This document shows positions 1-8,756 of a stretch of DNA of 64,000 nucleotides, one piece after another. The notes below the pieces were generated by a model. The model saw only the letters and a list, made by a program, of their open reading frames with translations, was not told the origin of the DNA and made no database searches. The translations under genes and the position numbers were made by a program. Each line of letters starts with the position of its first letter. Within the stretch, counting starts at the first letter, position 1. Source of the DNA: Ureibacillus manganicus DSM 26584 (GTDB lineage: Bacteria; Bacillota; Bacilli; Bacillales_A; Planococcaceae); assembly GCF_000772945.1 (NCBI RefSeq), contig NZ_JPVN01000003.1, positions 62,001 through 126,000 on the forward strand, read 5' to 3'.

Positions 1-253
1 TACGAGTTCTTGGAACCTTAAGTGTTAACTTTCCAATGCTCATTATTAGTTCACGTTCATAGTATCCATTACGATAATCACGGCGTTCGGCAGAACGCTC
101 ATAGGCAGCTACATTTAAGTATTCATCACGTTCTTTTTCCATGAATTCATTTAATACAAGAACAATTGCCGATTTAATAACAGTATCAATATTTGAATTC
201 ATAATAGAATCTTTTAAAACATCTAAATCTAGGTTAAACTGTAATTGAGTCAT
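1..253 (-). CDS. IS256-family (mutator-type) transposase, partial
   Basis: This is the N-terminal 84 residues of a DDE transposase of the IS256/MULE class; the rest, including the catalytic DDE core, is beyond the left window edge. The visible part contains a hydrophobic AIVLVLNEFMEKERDEYL segment, then AAYERSAERRDYRNGYYERE and a GKLTLKVPRTR motif, which together are the typical start of this family. The ATG at 253 is preceded by AAAGAGGATAT, a good ribosome binding site. It moves the element by cut-and-paste or copy-and-paste through a circle, as is known for the family. Whether the copy is intact cannot be judged. Confidence 0.85.
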   Translation of the reverse strand, partial: MTQLQFNLDLDVLKDSIMNSNIDTVIKSAIVLVLNEFMEKERDEYLNVAAYERSAERRDYRNGYYERELIMSIGKLTLKVPRTR

Positions 254-354
254 TTTATATCCTCTTTTCTAATGTGATCGTGGTTGAAAACATTGTATCA
301 AAGAGGAACAAAAATGACTCTTTTCTTTTTACACAATTATACGGACTTAATCTC
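1..354 (-). mobile_element. IS256-family insertion sequence, 5' end only
   Basis: The element runs off the left edge of the window; only its transposase 5' end and one terminus are visible. Read on the minus strand, the terminus begins near 354 with GAGATTAAGTCCGTATAATT and continues into a TGTGTAAAAAG stretch, which resembles the terminal inverted repeats I recall for IS256-type elements. The other terminus and any target duplication lie outside the window or cannot be paired here. The terminus directly touches the T-run of the serA terminator, so the insertion is just downstream of serA and should not disrupt a gene on this side. Confidence 0.75.
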
Positions 355-388
355 AAAAAAAGACCCCGGAAACTAATCCGAAGTCTTT
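355..388 (-). terminator. intrinsic terminator of serA
   Basis: On the minus strand AAGACTTCGGA, a six-base loop and TCCGGGGTCTT are followed by a run of T. It lies 11 bases past the serA stop codon. The T-run meets the end of the IS256-type element. Confidence 0.8.
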
Positions 389-398
389 CTCAAGTTAA

Positions 399-2018
399 TT
401 AAAGCGTGATTGCTTTTACTTCATCAATATTTTCAAGTTGTGCAACATAATCTAAATCTTCAGGTGTAACTTCATTATCAATAGTTAACATCATTACTGC
501 TGTTCCACCTACTTGGTCACGTCCAACTTGCATTGTTGCAATGTTAATGTCTTTTTCAGCTAATTTTGTTGCAACACGTCCGATAGCACCTGGTTTGTCA
601 GTGTTTTTAATGTATAGTAAATGTCCTTTTGGAATTACGTCAACTACATAGTTTTCAACTTTTACAATACGAGCACCAAGGCCGTTTAGTAATGTTCCTG
701 CAACTGTGTGAACTTCATTTACAGTTTTAACCTCGACAGTAATTAAGTTCGTAAAGCCTTTTGCAGTCGTTGTTTTATGTTCATTGATTTTAATACCAAC
801 TCGTTCAGATAAATAACGAGCATTTACATCGTTTACATGGTCGCCATGATTTTTCTTCAACAAGCCTTTTAGACCGTTTGATGTTAACGGGCGAACATCG
901 TAATTTGCAACTTCACCAGCATAAGAAATATTCACTTCTTTTATCGCTTCTTCTGTTACTTGTGATAAGAAATCACCAAGTTTTTCCGCTAACTCAAAGA
1001 ACGGTTCCACTTGAGCAAGTAATTCTTTCGGAATAGAAGGCATGTTCACTGGATTCGTCACTGTTCCTGTTTTAAAGAATTTAATGATGTCGTTAGAAAC
1101 GTCTACTGCAACAGATTCTTGAGCTTCAACTGTAGAAGCACCTAAGTGAGGTGTTGCAATAACTTGAGGTAAAGTTAATAGTTTGTTGTCAGTTGCAGGT
1201 TCCTCAACGAATACATCAAGTGCAGCACCAGCAACTTTACCACTTACGATTGCATCGTATAAATCGTCTTCGTTAATAATTCCACCACGTGCACAGTTGA
1301 TGATACGTACTCCGTCTTTCATGATGGCAAACTTTTCTTTGTTAAGTAAGTTTTTCGTATCTGGTAAAAGTGGAGTATGTACTGTAATGAAATCTGCTGC
1401 CTCACAAATTTCTTCAACTGTAGCTTTTGTTACTCCAAGTTTTTGAGCACGTTCTTCTGTTAAGAATGGGTCATAGGCCATTATTTCCATACGCTGTCCT
1501 TTTGCGCGGTAAGCAACTTCAACACCGATACGGCCAAATCCAATAACACCTAATGTTTTATTTTTAAGTTCTACACCGACAAATGATTTACGATCCCAAA
1601 CGCCATTTTTTAAAGAATTGTAAGCTTGTGGAATATGGCGAGCAAGAGACGTCATCATTGCAATTGAATGTTCAGCGGCAGAGTTTGTGTTCCCATCTGG
1701 TGCATTGACTACGATAATACCGTATTCAGTTGCAGCAGTTAAATCAATATTATCTACTCCAACCCCTGCACGGCCGATTAATTTTAAGTTTTTAGCAGCT
1801 TGAATAATTTCACGAGTTACTTTTGTTTGGCTACGAACTAATAACACATCTACATCTTCAATTTTTGAAATCAATTGTTCTTGAGTTAAGCCAGTTTCAA
1901 CAATCACATTTAAATCTAGTTCCGTTTCTTGACGAAGTGGGAAGATCCCTTCTTCGCTTAGTGGATCTGCTATAAATACGTTAATTACTTTCGTTGCTGT
2001 TGTAGTTTTTGTTACCAT
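399..2018 (-). CDS. serA: D-3-phosphoglycerate dehydrogenase SerA
   Basis: The 539-residue protein oxidises 3-phosphoglycerate to 3-phosphohydroxypyruvate with NAD, the first step of serine synthesis in the cytoplasm; serC, the next step, is also in the window at 7.4-8.5 kb. The Rossmann NAD motif GVIGFGRIG, the RSQTKVT and [11 protein letters not shown] substrate-domain motifs and the PHLGAST segment with the catalytic His are present. The C-terminal part carries the intervening domain of long SerA proteins and a final ACT domain (starts near [14 protein letters not shown]), normally the site of feedback control. The start at 2018 (MVTKTTT) has AAAGGAG nine bases upstream. A longer frame reaching 2201 would overlap the T-box leader and is not used. 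Transcription is predicted to depend on that leader. Confidence 0.95.
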   Translation of the reverse strand: MVTKTTTATKVINVFIADPLSEEGIFPLRQETELDLNVIVETGLTQEQLISKIEDVDVLLVRSQTKVTREIIQAAKNLKLIGRAGVGVDNIDLTAATEYGIIVVNAPDGNTNSAAEHSIAMMTSLARHIPQAYNSLKNGVWDRKSFVGVELKNKTLGVIGFGRIGVEVAYRAKGQRMEIMAYDPFLTEERAQKLGVTKATVEEICEAADFITVHTPLLPDTKNLLNKEKFAIMKDGVRIINCARGGIINEDDLYDAIVSGKVAGAALDVFVEEPATDNKLLTLPQVIATPHLGASTVEAQESVAVDVSNDIIKFFKTGTVTNPVNMPSIPKELLAQVEPFFELAEKLGDFLSQVTEEAIKEVNISYAGEVANYDVRPLTSNGLKGLLKKNHGDHVNDVNARYLSERVGIKINEHKTTTAKGFTNLITVEVKTVNEVHTVAGTLLNGLGARIVKVENYVVDVIPKGHLLYIKNTDKPGAIGRVATKLAEKDINIATMQVGRDQVGGTAVMMLTIDNEVTPEDLDYVAQLENIDEVKAITL

Positions 2019-2059
2019 GAGTATTCGCTCCTTTAAAGTGTTTTCCAAGTATTTACAAA

Positions 2060-2315
2060 AAATAAAAAGCCTTCCGTTCCTTACAAAATGTAAGGGACGA
2101 AAGGCTATAAATAACGACCTTACGTGGTACCACCCAAATTTGCTGTGCAACAATGGCACAGCCTTCGCATATACGTAACGTGTACGAACCGGAAAAGGCA
2201 TACTCTAATTCAGCCATTCTATTCGGGAGTGGAACATTAACCGCAGAATTACTGATTCGCACCAACCATCAGCTCTCTAAAAATTCAGACGACTATGTAT
2301 GTCTCCGTCTCTATA
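2060..2315 (-). promoter_or_regulatory. T-box leader of serA, predicted serine specifier
   Basis: On the minus strand the leader shows a T-box element, GGGTGGTACCACG (near 2137-2123), followed by a long terminator hairpin (2105-2069) with a T-run. Stem I features are present upstream: AGAGAG, then a CTGAT/ATCAG hairpin with a GGTTGGTGCGA loop. Aligning the specifier region to the usual pattern, in which the specifier codon precedes ACTCxxGA, puts TCC (Ser) at 2233-2231. An uncharged tRNA-Ser would then stabilise the antiterminator and turn on serA. The antiterminator bulge reads TGGT, which pairs perfectly with a discriminator A and only by wobble with G, so the serine assignment is likely but not certain. 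Confidence 0.85.
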
Positions 2316-2339
2316 TTTTTCGTAATTGATTTGAATACA

Positions 2340-2368
2340 TCATAATACCGAATGTTCACCTTTGTCAA
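2340..2368 (-). promoter_or_regulatory. sigma-A type promoter for the serA T-box transcript
   Basis: On the minus strand TTGACA (2368-2363) is followed after 17 bases by TTATGA, with TATTAT as an alternative at 15 bases. It lies just upstream of the stem I sequence of the T-box leader. Confidence 0.7.
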
Positions 2369-2399
2369 CAGAATTTAACGAAAAAATTAATATTAAATA

Positions 2400-2413
2400 A
2401 GAAAACGGTTTCA
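2400..2413 (+). promoter_or_regulatory. possible catabolite-responsive element (cre)
   Basis: AGAAAACGGTTTCA matches 13 of 14 positions of the TGWAANCGNTNWCA consensus for CcpA binding. It lies between the divergent serA leader and the FAD-dehydrogenase gene, about 225 bases before that start. Carbon repression of the catabolic gene pair would make sense, but this is an inference. A weak inverted repeat (AACAATAT at 2431, ATATTGTT at 2448) lies next to it. Confidence 0.4.
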
Positions 2414-2637
2414 TATTCATGTAAAAAACGAACAATATATATATTTAATATTGTTAATGTTCGTAATACGAGTTATAAAATTAGGTTGTTGTTCCGTTCG
2501 GAATCGGATAAATGTCAAAAAAAACTGAATAATCAAGAAAAATTTGTACATGACCTAAAGTATTTTATTGAGCTCTAAATTTTTCAAAAGAGGGAATAGA
2601 AATCGAAAATCGAAATATACAAGAAGGGGGGATTAGT

Positions 2638-4308
2638 ATGAAATATGACGTCATTATTGTTGGTGGTGGACTTGCAGGATTGACTGCTGCAGCGGAACTA
2701 ATTGAAGCAAAGAAAAAAGTATTACTCCTGGATCAAGAACCTGCGAATTCAATTGGTGGACAAGCATTTTGGTCCTTTGGAGGGTTGTTTCTAGTTGATA
2801 CACCGGAACAAAGGCGGCTCGGCATCAAGGATAGTAAAGAACTCGCTTGGCAAGATTGGATGGGAACTGCCGGATTTGATCGTCTCGAAGATGAAGATTA
2901 TTGGGGCTATCAATGGGCGAAAGCTTATGTTGATTTTGCAGCGGGTGAAAAATATAGCTGGTTAAAATCTAAAGGGATAAAGTTTTTCCCAGTAGTAGGG
3001 TGGGCTGAAAGGGGAGGCTCACTTGCAGCGGGACATGGAAATTCTGTTCCTAGATTTCATATAGTTTGGGGAACAGGTCCTGGAATAGTTGAACCCTTTG
3101 CGAATAAGGTATTGGAAGCTGCTAAAACTGGTCTAATTGATTTTAAACCTAGACATCGAGTGGATGAGCTCATTATTGAAAAGGGTTCTATTGTTGGGGT
3201 GAGTGGAATAGTTTTAGAAGAAAGCGATAGCGAACGTGGTAAAGAATCTAATAGAAATGAAATTGCCGAGTTTGAATATAGAGCAAATGCTATTGTAGTA
3301 GCTAGCGGTGGGATTGGTGCCAATTTAGAGCTAGTCAAAAAAAATTGGCCATCTCGATTAGGGAAAGCACCTGACTTTATGGTTCAAGGTGTTCCATCTT
3401 ATGTTGATGGACGAATGCTAGAAATTTCAGAGAGAAATGGTGCAAGGATTGTTAACCGTGATCGTATGTGGCATTACACAGAAGGTTTAAGGAACTGGGA
3501 TCCGATTTGGAATAACCATGGAATACGTATTCTTCCTGGACCTTCTTCCCTTTGGCTTGATGCGGAAGGAAATCGTTTTGGTGCACCTAATTTTCCAGGA
3601 TTCGATACACTCTCAACTTTGGAAGCGATATTAAAAACAGGATACGATTACTCGTGGTTTATCTTAACTGAGAAAATTCTTGAAAAGGAATTTGCATTAT
3701 CTGGCTCTGAACAAAATTCCGATATTACAAATAAAAGTGTGAAAGATATTTTAAAGCGAATTCTACCTGGGCCACCTGCACCAGTAAAAGCATTTAAGGA
3801 TAATGGCGTTGATTTTGTTGTAGCAGATAGTTTGAAAGAATTAGTTGATGGAATGAATAACCTTGTCGGCAATGAATTGTTAGATTTTATGAAAGTGAAA
3901 GAACAAATTCTTGCACGTGATCGTGAAATAGAAAATAAATTTACAAAAGATGCTCAAATCATGGCGATAAGAAGTGCACGCAATTATGTAGGCGATAAAT
4001 TAATACGAGTCGCACCACCGCATAAACTATTAGAGGCGAAAAATGGACCGTTGATTGCTGTTAGACTAAATATTTTAACACGTAAAACATTAGGTGGACT
4101 TCAAACGAATTTGAATGGACAAGTATTAAACGATGAAGGTCTACCCATCAATGGGTTGTATGCTGCTGGTGAAGTAAGTGGATTTGGTGGGGGTGGTGTG
4201 CATGGCTACCGCTCACTAGAAGGCACTTTCCTTGGGGGCTGTTTATTTTCAGGAAGACAAGTAGGAAAATATTTAAGTAGTTTAAAGGATAATTCGACTA
4301 TGATGTGA
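2638..4308 (+). CDS. FAD-binding dehydrogenase (fumarate reductase/3-ketosteroid dehydrogenase-like flavoprotein)
   Basis: The 556-residue cytoplasmic flavoprotein starts with a dinucleotide-binding motif VIIVGGGLAGLTAA (residues about 5-18) and a GGQAFWSFGG segment. It ends with the conserved GLYAAGEVSGFGGGGVHGY block that closes the FAD site in the fumarate reductase/succinate dehydrogenase flavoprotein superfamily. Proteins of this length and pattern are usually annotated only as FAD-binding dehydrogenase, and the substrate is not predictable from the sequence. The ATG at 2638 follows AAGAAGGGGGGATTAGT, a strong ribosome binding site. A crotonase-fold gene follows after 46 bases, so the pair may act on an acyl-CoA or related compound. 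This is inference from context. Confidence 0.8.
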   Translation: MKYDVIIVGGGLAGLTAAAELIEAKKKVLLLDQEPANSIGGQAFWSFGGLFLVDTPEQRRLGIKDSKELAWQDWMGTAGFDRLEDEDYWGYQWAKAYVDFAAGEKYSWLKSKGIKFFPVVGWAERGGSLAAGHGNSVPRFHIVWGTGPGIVEPFANKVLEAAKTGLIDFKPRHRVDELIIEKGSIVGVSGIVLEESDSERGKESNRNEIAEFEYRANAIVVASGGIGANLELVKKNWPSRLGKAPDFMVQGVPSYVDGRMLEISERNGARIVNRDRMWHYTEGLRNWDPIWNNHGIRILPGPSSLWLDAEGNRFGAPNFPGFDTLSTLEAILKTGYDYSWFILTEKILEKEFALSGSEQNSDITNKSVKDILKRILPGPPAPVKAFKDNGVDFVVADSLKELVDGMNNLVGNELLDFMKVKEQILARDREIENKFTKDAQIMAIRSARNYVGDKLIRVAPPHKLLEAKNGPLIAVRLNILTRKTLGGLQTNLNGQVLNDEGLPINGLYAAGEVSGFGGGGVHGYRSLEGTFLGGCLFSGRQVGKYLSSLKDNSTMM

Positions 4309-4354
4309 AATATAATGAATGGAGATTCATTTATTAACTATGGGGGTGGGGAAT

Positions 4355-5137
4355 ATGACGTATCAAACTATTAATTTAGAGATAGCTGATCGTGTGGCAA
4401 CGCTTACATTAAATCGTCCACAAGCGATGAACTCAATGGACACACTCATGATGAGCGAGTTAGCTGATTGCTTTGAATCATTAACTTCAAACAATGATGT
4501 ACAAGTATTGGTGATTAAGGGGAATGGTAGAGCTTTCTCTGCGGGTGGTGACATTAAAATGATGTTGCAATCAAATGAGGTAACAGATTTTAATGTTCTT
4601 ATGGAGGAAGTTACTAGGCTTATATTAGCTTATTATCAATTGCCAATTATTACGATTGCTCAAGTACATGGCGCTGCGGCGGGATTAGGCTTTAGCCTTG
4701 CCCTTGCTAGTGATATTGTAATTGCGGAGGAAACTAGTAAATTAGCGATGAATTTCATAGGAATAGGGCTTGTACCAGATGGTGGTGGCCATTTCTTTAT
4801 GAAAGAAAGATTAGGCGTACCGAAAGCAAAACAGGTAATTTGGGAAGGCAAATTGATGAACGGGCAAGAAGCATATGCACTTGGTTTAGTAGATCAAGTA
4901 GTACCAGCGGATAATGCTGAACTTGTTGTTAACCAATTTGCTAGGAAATTATTATCCTCACCAATTTCTGCAATGATCGAAACGAAACAACTCTATCATC
5001 AACAAAAAATTGATGAATTAATAGAAGTCTTGAAGCTAGAAGCGGATGCACAACTTCGGATGAGGAAAACTGAAGATCATCTTGAAGGGATTCAAGCTTT
5101 TGTCGAAAAACGAAAGCCTGAGTTTAAGGGGAGATAA
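4355..5137 (+). CDS. enoyl-CoA hydratase/isomerase (crotonase) family protein
   Basis: The 260-residue protein has the crotonase fold pattern: LNRPQAMNSMD near the N-terminus, the oxyanion-hole segment AFSAGGDIKMM (about residues 60-70), HGAAAGLGFSLALASDIVIA and GLVPDGGGHFFM. In classical hydratases the second and third blocks carry two catalytic Glu residues; here those places hold Ser/Phe and Asn/Phe. The PDGGG segment, with Asp, is more like PaaG-type isomerases. It is therefore more likely an isomerase or other crotonase activity than a standard hydratase. The start at 4355 has GGGGGTGGGGA directly upstream; an upstream in-frame ATG at 4319 lacks a site. It probably forms an operon with the preceding flavoprotein. 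Confidence 0.8.
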   Translation: MTYQTINLEIADRVATLTLNRPQAMNSMDTLMMSELADCFESLTSNNDVQVLVIKGNGRAFSAGGDIKMMLQSNEVTDFNVLMEEVTRLILAYYQLPIITIAQVHGAAAGLGFSLALASDIVIAEETSKLAMNFIGIGLVPDGGGHFFMKERLGVPKAKQVIWEGKLMNGQEAYALGLVDQVVPADNAELVVNQFARKLLSSPISAMIETKQLYHQQKIDELIEVLKLEADAQLRMRKTEDHLEGIQAFVEKRKPEFKGR

Positions 5138-5142
5138 AGGGA

Positions 5143-5822
5143 GTAGGGTCTTCATCGTGTTGATGAAGACCTTTTAATATGGGGATTGATCTAGAAAGGG
5201 TCATCATAGGGTTGATGAAGACCTTTTGAAAGGGAAATCAGCCCAGAAAAGGTCTTCATAAGGTCGATGAAGGACATTTGGCAGGTGAATCAGCGCGGAA
5301 AAGGTCATCATAGAGGTGATGAAGACCTTTTGATAAGGGAATAGATCCAGAAAAGGTCATCATAGAGGGGATGAAGACCTTTTGATAAGGGAATTGCCCC
5401 AGAAAAGGTCATCATAAGGGTGATGAAGACTTTTTGATAAGTGAATTGCCCCAGAAAAGGTCATCATAAGGGGGATGAAGACCTTTTGATAAGGGAATTG
5501 CCCCAGAAAAGGTCATCATAAGGGTGATGAAGACTTTTTGATAAGTGAATTGCCAAAGAAAAGGTCATCATAAGGGGGATGAAGACCTTTTGATAAGGGA
5601 ATTGCCCCAGAAAAGGTCATCATAAGGGTGATGAAGACTTTTTGATAAGTGAATTGCCAAAGAAAAGGTCATCATAAGGGGGATGAAGACCTTTTGATAA
5701 GGGAATTGCCCCAGAAAAGGTCATCATAAGGGTGATGAAGACTTTTTGATAAGTGAATTGCCAAAGAAAAGGTCGTCATAGAATAGATGAACGATAATTG
5801 AAAGGTGAATCAATGCGTAATG
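5143..5822 (+). repeat. 52-bp tandem hairpin array, family A (copy 1, 13 units)
   Basis: The intergenic space between two convergent genes is filled by 13 units whose GGTC landmarks fall at 5147, 5199, 5251, 5303, 5355, 5407, 5459, 5511, 5563, 5615, 5667, 5719 and 5771, exactly 52 bases apart each time. Each unit has the hairpin AAAAGGTCwTCAT, a loop such as AAGGGTG, and ATGAAGACCTTTT, then a spacer of about 19 bases with GATAAGGGAATTGCCCC. From 5401 onward two unit types alternate, giving a 104-bp higher-order repeat. The last unit is degenerate. No coding signal is seen. Confidence 0.95.
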
Positions 5823-5824
5823 CC

Positions 5825-5864
5825 AAAAAAAACGACCCAAGCGAGTAAAAGCGCCTGAGTCGTG
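5825..5864 (-). terminator. intrinsic terminator of yhzD
   Basis: On the minus strand ACGACTCAGGCG and CGCTTGGGTCGT form the stem, followed by eight T residues. It lies directly after the yhzD stop codon. Confidence 0.85.
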
Positions 5865-5868
5865 ATTT

Positions 5869-6054
5869 TTATACATGAAATAATAATAACTTACCTGACG
5901 AATTCACTAAACGATGAGTTTTTGCTGCTATCCCTTTTTCTTCAATACGTTTCTGACCTTCTACTTTAGCAACCTCGTCACTTTCAAAAGTCCAGACTTC
6001 ATCAAATAATGTCTCACCAGATTTTTCAAAAGCAGTAAAACGATAATTTCCCAT
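5869..6054 (-). CDS. yhzD: YhzD-like small protein
   Basis: This 61-residue protein begins MGNYRFTAFEKSGETLFDE and ends THRLVNSSGKLLLFHV. It resembles the uncharacterised YhzD family of Bacillales, which I recall next to yhaM, as here. It is acidic, soluble and has no recognisable catalytic motif; the function is unknown. The ATG at 6054 is preceded by AGTGGGGATTGGG. An in-frame TTG at 6078 would add eight residues but has no site. It converges with repeat array A1 and is divergent from yhaM. Confidence 0.75.
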   Translation of the reverse strand: MGNYRFTAFEKSGETLFDEVWTFESDEVAKVEGQKRIEEKGIAAKTHRLVNSSGKLLLFHV

Positions 6055-6365
6055 CCCAATCCCCACTTTCAATAACAAATCTCAATTAAGAAAAATAACA
6101 TTATATTAATAAAAATCTTACATCAAATAGAAAAAAATGTGAATAGCATAAAATATATAATTTATATGAACTCATTAGAGTGTACATCTTTTTAGATATA
6201 CTGGGCATCTACGGCAATCATAAAGGCATCACTACAGTTAAAGTTATATTACTCTAAAAGATTATAACTCATTTATTCCCATCGAAACTAACCGTAACAA
6301 ATGATACAATATTGATTGAATGCAAGATTAATGTAAACATAAACTAATTGAAAGGGAGTGATTTC
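6055..6365. other. divergent intergenic region yhzD/yhaM
   Basis: About 310 bases of AT-rich DNA. It should hold promoters for both genes; a GATACAAT -10-like box occurs near 6303, about 60 bases before yhaM. No repeat, RNA gene or other reading frame is recognised. Confidence 0.4.
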
Positions 6366-7301
6366 TTGGAAGGAATTACAAAGCTCCAGGCTGGGGAACA
6401 AGTAGACCAATATTTATTAATTAAACAAGCGACAAAAGGTGTTACAACTGTAGGAAAACCCTTTATGTCATTAGTTTTGCAAGATAAGAGCGGAGATATT
6501 GAAGCAAAATTATGGGATACAAATGAAGAACATGAGCAAATGTATAAGGCCGAGACAATTGTTCGTGTTGGTGGAGAAATTCATGACTACCGTGGAAAAA
6601 ATCAACTTCGTATAAAGCAAATTCGAGTAGCTAAACAGGAAGAAGGAATAAGTATAAATGAACTAGTTCCTTCATCATCCACACCAAAAGAACAATTATT
6701 TGATGAACTAACTCAGTTTTTCTTTGAAATCAAAAATCCGAATATCTCTAGAATTACACGTCATATTATTAAAATACATCAACCTGAAATTTTAGTTTTC
6801 CCTGCAGCAACTAAAAATCATCATGATTATGCGTCTGGATTGCTAGATCATGTAGTTTCCATGTTACGTTTAGGAAAAGCTATTTGTGATTTATATCCAA
6901 CATTAAACAGAGATTTAATATATGCTGGAATTATTTTACATGATATCGGGAAAGTGAAAGAACTTTCGGGTCCTGTAGCAACTACATATACAGTTGAGGG
7001 GAATTTGTTAGGTCATATTTCAATCATGGTAGACGAAATTGGACAGGCAGCTAAAGAATTAGAAATTGATGGAGAAGAGGTAACACTTTTAAAACATATT
7101 GTGTTATCCCATCATGGAAAAGAAGAATGGGGTAGTCCAAAAAAACCTATGATTCAAGAAGCAGAGATTTTACACTACATTGATAATATTGATGCTAAAA
7201 TGAATATGCTTTCTAGAGCATTAGGTAAAACAAAACCAGGTGAGTTTACTGAAAGACTATTTGCATTAGATAATCGCGCCTTTTATAAGCCAACAATATA
7301 A
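6366..7301 (+). CDS. yhaM: 3'-5' exoribonuclease YhaM
   Basis: The 311-residue protein matches YhaM (314 residues in B. subtilis), a metal-dependent 3'-5' exoribonuclease that trims short RNA and single-stranded DNA ends. The N-terminal part (about 10-90) is an OB-fold of the type seen in RecJ/DnaE, including GDIEAKLWD. The C-terminal part is an HD domain with [13 protein letters not shown] and the metal-binding ILHDIGK (His192-Asp193). I chose the TTG at 6366, because AAAGGGAGTG lies five bases before it; the in-frame TTG at 6348 overlaps that site. The gene is monocistronic and is followed by a terminator. Confidence 0.92.
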   Translation: MEGITKLQAGEQVDQYLLIKQATKGVTTVGKPFMSLVLQDKSGDIEAKLWDTNEEHEQMYKAETIVRVGGEIHDYRGKNQLRIKQIRVAKQEEGISINELVPSSSTPKEQLFDELTQFFFEIKNPNISRITRHIIKIHQPEILVFPAATKNHHDYASGLLDHVVSMLRLGKAICDLYPTLNRDLIYAGIILHDIGKVKELSGPVATTYTVEGNLLGHISIMVDEIGQAAKELEIDGEEVTLLKHIVLSHHGKEEWGSPKKPMIQEAEILHYIDNIDAKMNMLSRALGKTKPGEFTERLFALDNRAFYKPTI

Positions 7302-7304
7302 TAT

Positions 7305-7339
7305 AAAAAGAGATGGAGGTTGTTTCCATCTCTTTTTTG
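7305..7339. terminator. bidirectional terminator between yhaM and serC
   Basis: AAAAGAGATGGA, a GGTTGTT loop and TCCATCTCTTTTTT make a symmetrical hairpin with A/T tails that can stop both convergent transcripts. Confidence 0.9.
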
Positions 7340-7352
7340 TATCTATTTTCTG

Positions 7353-8450
7353 TTATTGATGTTTCTTTTGAAATTCAACCATAAAATCAGCAAGAGCTTT
7401 ACATGCTTCAAATGGTACCGCGTTATATGTTGAAGCACGGCAACCACCCACTGAACGGTGACCGTTTAATCCTACAAAACCAGCTTCTTTAGCTTCAGCT
7501 AAAAATTGCTTTTCTAATTCTTCATCAGCAATACGGAAAGTAATGTTCATAAAAGAACGTGAATCTTCTGTTGCATGACCTTTGTAGAAACCTTTACTAT
7601 TGTCGATTACATCATAAATGAGTCCTGCTTTTTCCACGTTATTTCTTTCAATAGCAGGAACGCCACCTTGATTTTCAATCCATTTTAAAACTTCACCTAA
7701 CATGTAGATTCCAAATGTAGGAGGTGTGTTATATAAAGAATTAGCATCCGCATGTGTTGAGTATTTTAACATTGTTGGAATATTTGTATTTTCCTTTTCA
7801 AGTAAATCTTTACGAATAATCACTACTGTTACTCCAGATGGTCCAAGATTCTTTTGAGCACCTGCATAGATTAAAGCGAATTTGCTAATATCAACAGCTT
7901 TTGAAAAGATATCACTAGACATATCAACGATTAGAGGAACATCACCAGTATCGGGGAAATCTCTCCAAGCCGTACCGTAAATTGTATTATTAGATGTCAA
8001 ATGTACATAAGCATCATCAGAATCAAATTTAATTTCGTTTGAAGTTGGAATGTTACGATATTGATTTTCTTTTGAGCTAGCAGAGATCACTGGTTCGCCA
8101 AATAGTTTTGCTTCTTTTAAAGCCTTTTCAGACCAAACGCCAGTTAATATGTAACTAGCTTTTTTACCTTCTTGTAAAAAATTCATAGGAACCATTGTAA
8201 ATTGAAGGCTGGCTCCACCTTGTAAAAATAGTACCTCGTAGTTCTCAGGAATAGCGTAAAGCTTTTTCAAACGAGCAATCGCTTCGTTATGAACAGCTTC
8301 ATAATCTTTACTCCGGTGACTCATTTCCATAATAGACATGCCTGTTCCGTTAAAATTAACTAATTCTTTTTGAGCCTTTTCAAGAACTTCTAGTGGTAAT
8401 GCAGATGGTCCTGCATTGAAATTATAAGCACGGTTATTTGTTGTACCCAT
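7353..8450 (-). CDS. serC: phosphoserine aminotransferase SerC
   Basis: The 365-residue enzyme converts 3-phosphohydroxypyruvate and glutamate to phosphoserine with pyridoxal phosphate, the second step of serine synthesis; it also serves pyridoxal 5-phosphate synthesis in organisms using the DXP-dependent route. It begins with the family signature YNFNAGPSALP and carries MSHRSKDY, the phosphate-binding GGAS, and AGAQKNLGPSG with the Schiff-base Lys200. The ATG at 8450 has CAAGGAGTG upstream. Unlike serA, no T-box motif is seen in its leader. It is a single gene, convergent with yhaM. Confidence 0.95.
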   Translation of the reverse strand: MGTTNNRAYNFNAGPSALPLEVLEKAQKELVNFNGTGMSIMEMSHRSKDYEAVHNEAIARLKKLYAIPENYEVLFLQGGASLQFTMVPMNFLQEGKKASYILTGVWSEKALKEAKLFGEPVISASSKENQYRNIPTSNEIKFDSDDAYVHLTSNNTIYGTAWRDFPDTGDVPLIVDMSSDIFSKAVDISKFALIYAGAQKNLGPSGVTVVIIRKDLLEKENTNIPTMLKYSTHADANSLYNTPPTFGIYMLGEVLKWIENQGGVPAIERNNVEKAGLIYDVIDNSKGFYKGHATEDSRSFMNITFRIADEELEKQFLAEAKEAGFVGLNGHRSVGGCRASTYNAVPFEACKALADFMVEFQKKHQ

Positions 8451-8756
8451 GTGAACACTCCTTGATTTTAGTAAATTCCTTTATGTTAATAGATAATAAA
8501 CTCTTTTTTGAAAAATGGCAAAAGTCATTTTATTTTTTTAATTACTAAAAAAGTGCCCAGAATCTTTAAACTATCAACCATTTTAGAACATTATTATAAA
8601 TAAACAAGTGGAAATGTGACAAAAATTTCATTATTAACTACAAAATAAAGCTAGTAAAGCTGTAAAAAAGCGATAAATTCCATAAATAAAGGTTTTTTAT
8701 ACAGAAATCGTTTATACTAAAATGTATTATGTTCAAAAGTATGGAGGTATTTTATT
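8451..8756. other. divergent intergenic region serC/yjdM
   Basis: About 305 bases with high AT content. TTTATACT and TATTAT boxes near 8710-8730 could belong to the yjdM promoter. No T-box motif, repeat or small gene is seen, which contrasts with the serA leader. Confidence 0.4.

Noticed and set aside
2019-2265. Longer N-terminus of SerA (start at 2201) and a 70-codon minus-strand frame.
   Set aside because: Both run through the T-box leader and its terminator; a good ribosome binding site and the conserved SerA start are at 2018.
5143-5822. CRISPR array.
   Set aside because: The repeats are palindromic and regular, but spacers are nearly identical instead of unique, and there are no cas genes in the window.
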